Assembly (NCBI GenBank): GCA_050184225.1 | Contig: JBFXAN010000233.1 | Span: forward strand, 1 to 8,556 | Length of the DNA stretch: 8,556 bases | Direction of reading: 5' to 3' | DNA from: JBFXAN01 sp050184225 | GTDB taxonomy: Bacteria > Chloroflexota > Dehalococcoidia > CAUJGQ01 | In this document: positions 5,648 through 8,556 of the stretch, piece after piece | Layout: every line of letters starts with the position of its first letter | How positions within the stretch are numbered: position 1 is the first letter of the stretch | Program-made: the position numbers and the translations under genes | Notes under the pieces: generated by a model | The model's database searches: none | The model's input: the letters and a program-made list of their open reading frames with translations, nothing else | Told to the model about the DNA's origin: nothing

Positions 5648-6697
5648 ATGACGCAGACCCAATCACGGCCCAAAGCACGCATCACCCGAGGCAAGTATGA
5701 AAACCTCCTCGCTCTCTCCGACGAGAAGGGCACGATCCGCGCCGCTGCCATGGACCAGCGCGGCTCGCTCAAGCGCGCGATCGCCAAGGCGAAAGGCGCC
5801 GACGCCAGTAACGAAGAACTGAGCGAGTTCAAAGCGATCGTTACCGAGGTGCTCACGCCCTACGCCACCGCGATCCTGATGGACCCCGAGTACGGCCTCG
5901 AGGCGATCAAGCGCCGCGCCCCCGGCACCGGCGTCCTCCTCGCCTACGAAAAGACCGGCTACGACGCCAACGTCAAGGGCCGGCTCCCCGACCTGCTTCC
6001 GGAATGGTCCGTCCGCGGTCTCAAAGCGCTCGGCGCCAACGCGATCAAGATCCTCCTTTACTACGACCCCGACGACGACCCCAAGATCAACCGGATCAAA
6101 CACGCCTTCATCGAGCGCGTCGGCGCCGAGTGCCGCGCCAACGACATCGCCTTCTTCCTCGAACCGCTCGCCTACAGCGACGAGGTCGGCGAGGAGACCG
6201 GCTTCGCCTTCGCCAAGGTGAAGCCCGCCAAGGTCACCAAGTACATGGACGAGTTCTCCAAGCCGGAGTACGGCGTCGATGTCCTCAAGGTCGAAGTGCC
6301 CGTCAACATGAAGTTCGTCGAGGGCGCCGCCGCCAACACCGACGGTCAGGTCGCCTACACGCGCGACGAAGCGAAGCAACACTTCCGCACCGCCGCCGCC
6401 GCATCCCGCATCCCCTTCATCTACCTGAGCGCCGGCGTCAGCGACGAAGTCTTCCGCGAAACGCTCGAGCTCGCCGCCGAAGCAGGCACGCCCTTCGCCG
6501 GCGTCCTCTGCGGCCGCGCCACCTGGCAGGACGGCATTCCCGAATTCGGCGCCAAAGGCCCCGACGCCCTCCGCGCCTGGCTCAAGGATCGCGGCGTCCA
6601 GAACATCGAGGCGCTCAACCGCGTCCTCGAAAAGGGCGCCCGCCCCTGGTGGGAGTTCTACGGCGGTAAGGACAACATCGAAGTCGTCGAAGGATAG
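5648..6697 (+). CDS. lacD: Tagatose-1,6-bisphosphate aldolase (LacD family, class I)
   Basis: 349 residues, full length for the family. LacD cleaves D-tagatose 1,6-bisphosphate to dihydroxyacetone phosphate and glyceraldehyde 3-phosphate through a lysine Schiff base; some homologues also accept fructose 1,6-bisphosphate and other ketose bisphosphates. Conserved blocks include AAAMDQRGSLKR (32-43), MDPEYGLEA (78-86), LLAYEKTGYD (97-106), the KGRLPDLLPEWSV region (110-122), KILLYYD (134-140), FAKVKPAKV (188-196), DVLKVEVPVNMKFVEG (211-226), YLSAGVSDE (259-267) and GVLCGRATW (285-293). K214 is the expected Schiff-base lysine (K205 in the staphylococcal enzyme); K134 matches its K125. ATG 5648 has an excellent SD (AAGGGAGG, 5635-5642, spacing 5), which rules out an in-frame GTG at 5483. 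No lacA, lacB or lacC is nearby, so a broader sugar-bisphosphate role or a sulfosugar-type substrate (the related YihT) is possible. Confidence 0.92.
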   Translation: MTQTQSRPKARITRGKYENLLALSDEKGTIRAAAMDQRGSLKRAIAKAKGADASNEELSEFKAIVTEVLTPYATAILMDPEYGLEAIKRRAPGTGVLLAYEKTGYDANVKGRLPDLLPEWSVRGLKALGANAIKILLYYDPDDDPKINRIKHAFIERVGAECRANDIAFFLEPLAYSDEVGEETGFAFAKVKPAKVTKYMDEFSKPEYGVDVLKVEVPVNMKFVEGAAANTDGQVAYTRDEAKQHFRTAAAASRIPFIYLSAGVSDEVFRETLELAAEAGTPFAGVLCGRATWQDGIPEFGAKGPDALRAWLKDRGVQNIEALNRVLEKGARPWWEFYGGKDNIEVVEG

Positions 6698-6705
6698 TCA
6701 ATCGT

Positions 6706-6875
6706 GGCCCTCACCCCCGACCCCTCTCCCGCCCGACGGGAGAGGGGCGCACGCAGCGACCGACGGCACCAGCTCGACAATCGGCCGGACTGCACTAGGG
6801 AATAGGCTGAGGGCCCACGGTCAATTCAGGCTCCCCTCGCCCGCCGGTGCGGGCGAGGGGCCGGGGGTGAGGGCC
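6706..6875. repeat. Composite hairpin repeat, copy 3 (complete, 170 bp)
   Basis: Same plan and exactly the same length as the copy at 4189-4358. The left tail GGCCCTCACCCCCGA (6706-6720) is followed by a hairpin with 11-bp arms (6721-6731 / 6737-6747). Then come an 85-bp spacer (6748-6832), a hairpin with 12-bp arms (6833-6844 / 6849-6860) and the right tail CCGGGGGTGAGGGCC (6861-6875). The reverse complement of the spacer aligns without gaps to the last 45 bases of the copy 2 spacer, with about 30 matches by hand count. The copy fills 170 of the 184 bp between the aldolase stop and the dehydrogenase start. Confidence 0.9.
6863..6873 (+). promoter_or_regulatory. Shine-Dalgarno of the dehydrogenase gene, supplied by the repeat tail
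   Basis: The tail GGGGGTGAGGG ends 8 nt before the ATG at 6882, the same arrangement as upstream of the DUF58 gene. No other SD-like sequence lies near this start, and the 14 bp flanking the repeat contain none. Confidence 0.6.
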
Positions 6876-6881
6876 GGTCCC

Positions 6882-7856
6882 ATGCGCGCGCTTGTCAGTG
6901 ACATCCTCGTCGAACAGTTCGGCGGCCGCATGCGTGCCGTGGCCCCCGGAATCGAGCTCGTCCAGCTCCGCGGCGACCGCACCTTCGACGGCGACATCAG
7001 CACCGCCGAGATCGTCTGCTTCTCCAGCGATCTCTTCAGCCGAAACCTCTATCCCCTCATGTTCGAGCAGTTGCCGAATCTGACGTCGATGCGCTGGTTC
7101 CACGCCTTCGTCGCCGGGCTCGATCACCCCGTCTTTCGTGAGATCGCCGAACGTGGCGTCACCGTCACCAACTCCGCCGGATTCAACGCCGTGCCGATCG
7201 CCCAGTATGTCTTGGCCGTCATGCTGCGTCACGCCAAGAACATCCCCGCCTGGGAAGCGGCGCAGCGCGAACGGGCGTGGCGTCGGGTTGAGTCCGATGA
7301 GCTGACCGGGCGGACCGTCGCTCTGATCGGCACCGGCAGCATCGGCGGGGAGGTTGCCCGGCTCGCCGCCGCCTTCGGCATGCACGTCATCGGCATGCGG
7401 CGGCGCGCCGAGCCGATCGACGGCGTGCGACAGCTCTACCCGCCGGACGCGCTGCACCACATGCTGGCGCAGGCGGACTACATCGTCGTTGCCGCACCGC
7501 TCACGCCGGAAACCGATGGCCTGCTTGATGCCGCCGCTTTTGCCGTGATGAAGCCAAATGCCTATCTGATCAACGTCGCGCGCGGCCCAATCGTCGTCGA
7601 ACGGGCACTGCTCGATGCGATCGAACAACAACGGATCGCCGGCGCTGCCCTCGACGTCTTCGACCGGGAACCACTGCCGCCGGAGTCACCGTTCTGGTCG
7701 ATGGACAACGTCATCGTCACACCGCACAACTCGGCGTCATCACCGCGCACGCTCGAGCGCGGCGCGCTGATGTTCGTCGACAACCTGCGCCGCTACGCCG
7801 CGGACGAACCGCTCCTCAACGTGGTCGACTTCGGTTTGTCCTCGACCCCGGCATAA
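6882..7856 (+). CDS. D-isomer-specific 2-hydroxyacid dehydrogenase family protein
   Basis: 324-residue cytoplasmic oxidoreductase that interconverts a 2-oxoacid and a D-2-hydroxyacid with NAD(P)H. The substrate-binding domain occupies about 1-100 and 285-324; the nucleotide-binding domain lies between. The Rossmann loop is GTGSIG (150-155). The catalytic triad is complete: R234 in NVARGPIV, E263 in FDREPLP, H282 in TPHNSA. The residues after beta-2 are MRRR (172-175) instead of the usual acidic residue, which suggests NADPH preference, as in glyoxylate/hydroxypyruvate reductases of the GhrA type. The ATG at 6882 is chosen over an in-frame GTG at 6867 because the latter lies inside the repeat and would use up the SD. 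The gene follows the aldolase across a 184-bp gap that is almost all repeat, so the two were probably once closely spaced. Precise substrate unknown. Confidence 0.9.
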   Translation: MRALVSDILVEQFGGRMRAVAPGIELVQLRGDRTFDGDISTAEIVCFSSDLFSRNLYPLMFEQLPNLTSMRWFHAFVAGLDHPVFREIAERGVTVTNSAGFNAVPIAQYVLAVMLRHAKNIPAWEAAQRERAWRRVESDELTGRTVALIGTGSIGGEVARLAAAFGMHVIGMRRRAEPIDGVRQLYPPDALHHMLAQADYIVVAAPLTPETDGLLDAAAFAVMKPNAYLINVARGPIVVERALLDAIEQQRIAGAALDVFDREPLPPESPFWSMDNVIVTPHNSASSPRTLERGALMFVDNLRRYAADEPLLNVVDFGLSSTPA

Positions 7857-7895
7857 GACCAAGCTCCGCATGATCGTTGGCGTCGGACCACCGGC

Positions 7896-8294
7896 CTACG
7901 GCAGCACGTCGAACTCGATCATCTGACACGTGCGATCCCTGAACGCACAGAACAGCGCCTGCCAGCGTCCCGGTGACGCGTTCGGGAACTGTTGAGCCGG
8001 GACAAAATCCAGCGAGAACGTGCCGTCCGGCTGCACCGGCCAGACCACCTCAACGCCATGCTCAGTCCGGATCCGGCGTTCTACTGCATCAGGGGGATAG
8101 AACCGGATCGACACCGTCAACCCCGGCGTAAAGCCGCTGCCCGAAAAGACAAAGTGCGTCGCCAGCGTCCCGGTTGGTGGAGATAGCTGGACGTGCTCGC
8201 TTCCCGTCTGAGCTTTGACCATGGTGGAAAAAAAGGTGAACGCACAGAAGGCGATCACCGCGGCCAGAATGGGGAGGGAATGGCGCGGGCGCAC
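7896..8294 (-). CDS. Small secreted protein, Ig/IPT-like, function unknown
   Basis: 132 residues. Residues 1-28 form a Sec signal peptide: a basic start (RPRH), a hydrophobic core (about 7-24), and probable cleavage after VKA before QTG. The mature part of about 104 residues begins with LSPPTGTLATHFVFSGSGF (37-55) and TPGLTVSIRFYPPD (56-69). This pattern is like the first strands of IPT/TIG or similar Ig-like domains of secreted bacterial proteins. Two cysteines (116 and 123) near the C-terminus could form a disulfide. The start is GTG at 8294 with a GGAG SD (8302-8305) at 7-nt spacing. It is convergent with the dehydrogenase, with 39 bp between stop codons and no clear terminator. No specific family is recognised. 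Confidence 0.75.
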   Translation of the reverse strand: MRPRHSLPILAAVIAFCAFTFFSTMVKAQTGSEHVQLSPPTGTLATHFVFSGSGFTPGLTVSIRFYPPDAVERRIRTEHGVEVVWPVQPDGTFSLDFVPAQQFPNASPGRWQALFCAFRDRTCQMIEFDVLP

Positions 8295-8403
8295 GACGAG
8301 ACTCCGACAACAAAGGGGGCCGCATCAATCGTGTCTTGTATCTACCGTAACGAAGTTTGAGCACAAAGGTTAACGAGCCAGGGAGGTCAGCTTTCGGGAC
8401 ACC

Positions 8404-8556
8404 AATCCCCTCCCCCGACCCCTCCCCCCGCTGCCGCGCGGAGAGGGGTGCACTGGGCTGGGCGAGGATACCAATGCAATCCCTCCCCCGGCCAGACCGT
8501 TGCGAAGACGACGCTGGTACCCCAGACCCGGCGAGGCACCCCGCTCCGCGCGGCAG
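8404..8556. repeat. Composite hairpin repeat, copy 4 (decayed, right end cut by window)
   Basis: The left tail CCCCTCCCCCGA (8407-8418) leads into a worn hairpin: 8419-8430 pairs with 8437-8448 at about 10 of 12 positions. After a spacer of about 90 bp, bases 8536-8556 are the reverse complement of 8431-8451 with one mismatch, so the partner hairpin is entered just as the window ends. Reading the spacer on the minus strand, TGCCT, then CCAGCGT ending at spacer position 28, and later CGGTCTG match the copy 2 spacer at equivalent places, with a small insertion. It lies about 110 bp upstream of the secreted-protein gene. Confidence 0.65.

Noticed and set aside
5663..6382. Long minus-strand open frame (239 codons) inside the aldolase gene; also similar frames at 333-1103, 1177-1839 and 6795-7631
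   Set aside because: Shadow frames caused by high GC at third codon positions; composition is low-complexity (G/A/V/D- or R/P-rich) and they overlap genes with clear family motifs.
7857..7895. Intrinsic terminator between the convergent dehydrogenase and secreted-protein genes
   Set aside because: No convincing stem or U-tract in the 39 bp.
1..8556. CRISPR array
   Set aside because: The repeats are long palindromic units thousands of bases apart, not short direct repeats with regular spacers; no cas genes.

Overview
GC-rich bacterial chromosome segment with no rRNA, tRNA or phage genes. Gene content (Rv0121-type F420-dependent PPOX protein, MoxR-DUF58-DUF4129 membrane operon, LacD-type aldolase) and the many GC-rich hairpin repeats between genes suggest Chloroflexota, perhaps Thermomicrobia. 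That is an inference from general style, not from a marker gene. Third codon positions are strongly C/G-biased, so most long alternative reading frames are shadows.

Layout, left to right. (1) 1-120: the truncated end of a composite hairpin repeat, followed by a PPOX/F420-type flavin-fold protein on the minus strand (116-535). It is divergent, across 49 bp, from a class I SAM methyltransferase (585-1415, plus). (2) 1432-1507: an imperfect inverted repeat of a second family between convergent gene ends. (3) 1514-5394, minus strand: an operon read as moxR-type AAA+ ATPase, DUF58 protein, then a multi-pass DUF4129 membrane protein. It has a plausible promoter at 5416-5444. (4) 5648-6697, plus: a tagatose-1,6-bisphosphate aldolase (LacD family), followed by a D-2-hydroxyacid dehydrogenase (6882-7856). 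(5) 7896-8294, minus: a small secreted protein with an Ig/IPT-like look. The end of the window (8404-8556) is another composite repeat.

The most notable signal is a composite repeat seen four times: two complete copies of exactly 170 bp (4189-4358 and 6706-6875) and two cut by the window edges (1-120 and 8404-8556). Each complete copy reads tail-hairpin-spacer-hairpin-tail, with about 43-bp terminal inverted repeats that each contain a hairpin, around an 84-85-bp spacer. The spacers of the two complete copies and, more weakly, the right-edge copy align with each other. Those three lie in the same orientation relative to the neighbouring gene. The two complete copies fill almost the whole gap between two co-directional genes, leaving only 14-15 bp of other sequence. 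Both end 5-6 bp before the next start codon, so that the tail GGGGGTGAGGG sits exactly where a Shine-Dalgarno sequence should be. At 4189-4358, removing the copy in thought restores a compact stop-SD-start junction with a strong native SD (GGGGAGGAG). The element therefore looks like a MITE/BIME-like insertion that also acts as a portable, and possibly structure-controlled, ribosome-binding site.

How the genes fit together: the MoxR/DUF58/DUF4129 genes are a recognised co-operating set, an ATPase chaperone plus membrane partners, usually accompanied by a transglutaminase-like domain that is absent here. The aldolase and dehydrogenase appear to form a two-gene unit of sugar-phosphate and 2-hydroxyacid/2-oxoacid metabolism. 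The remaining genes are not obviously linked to one another.
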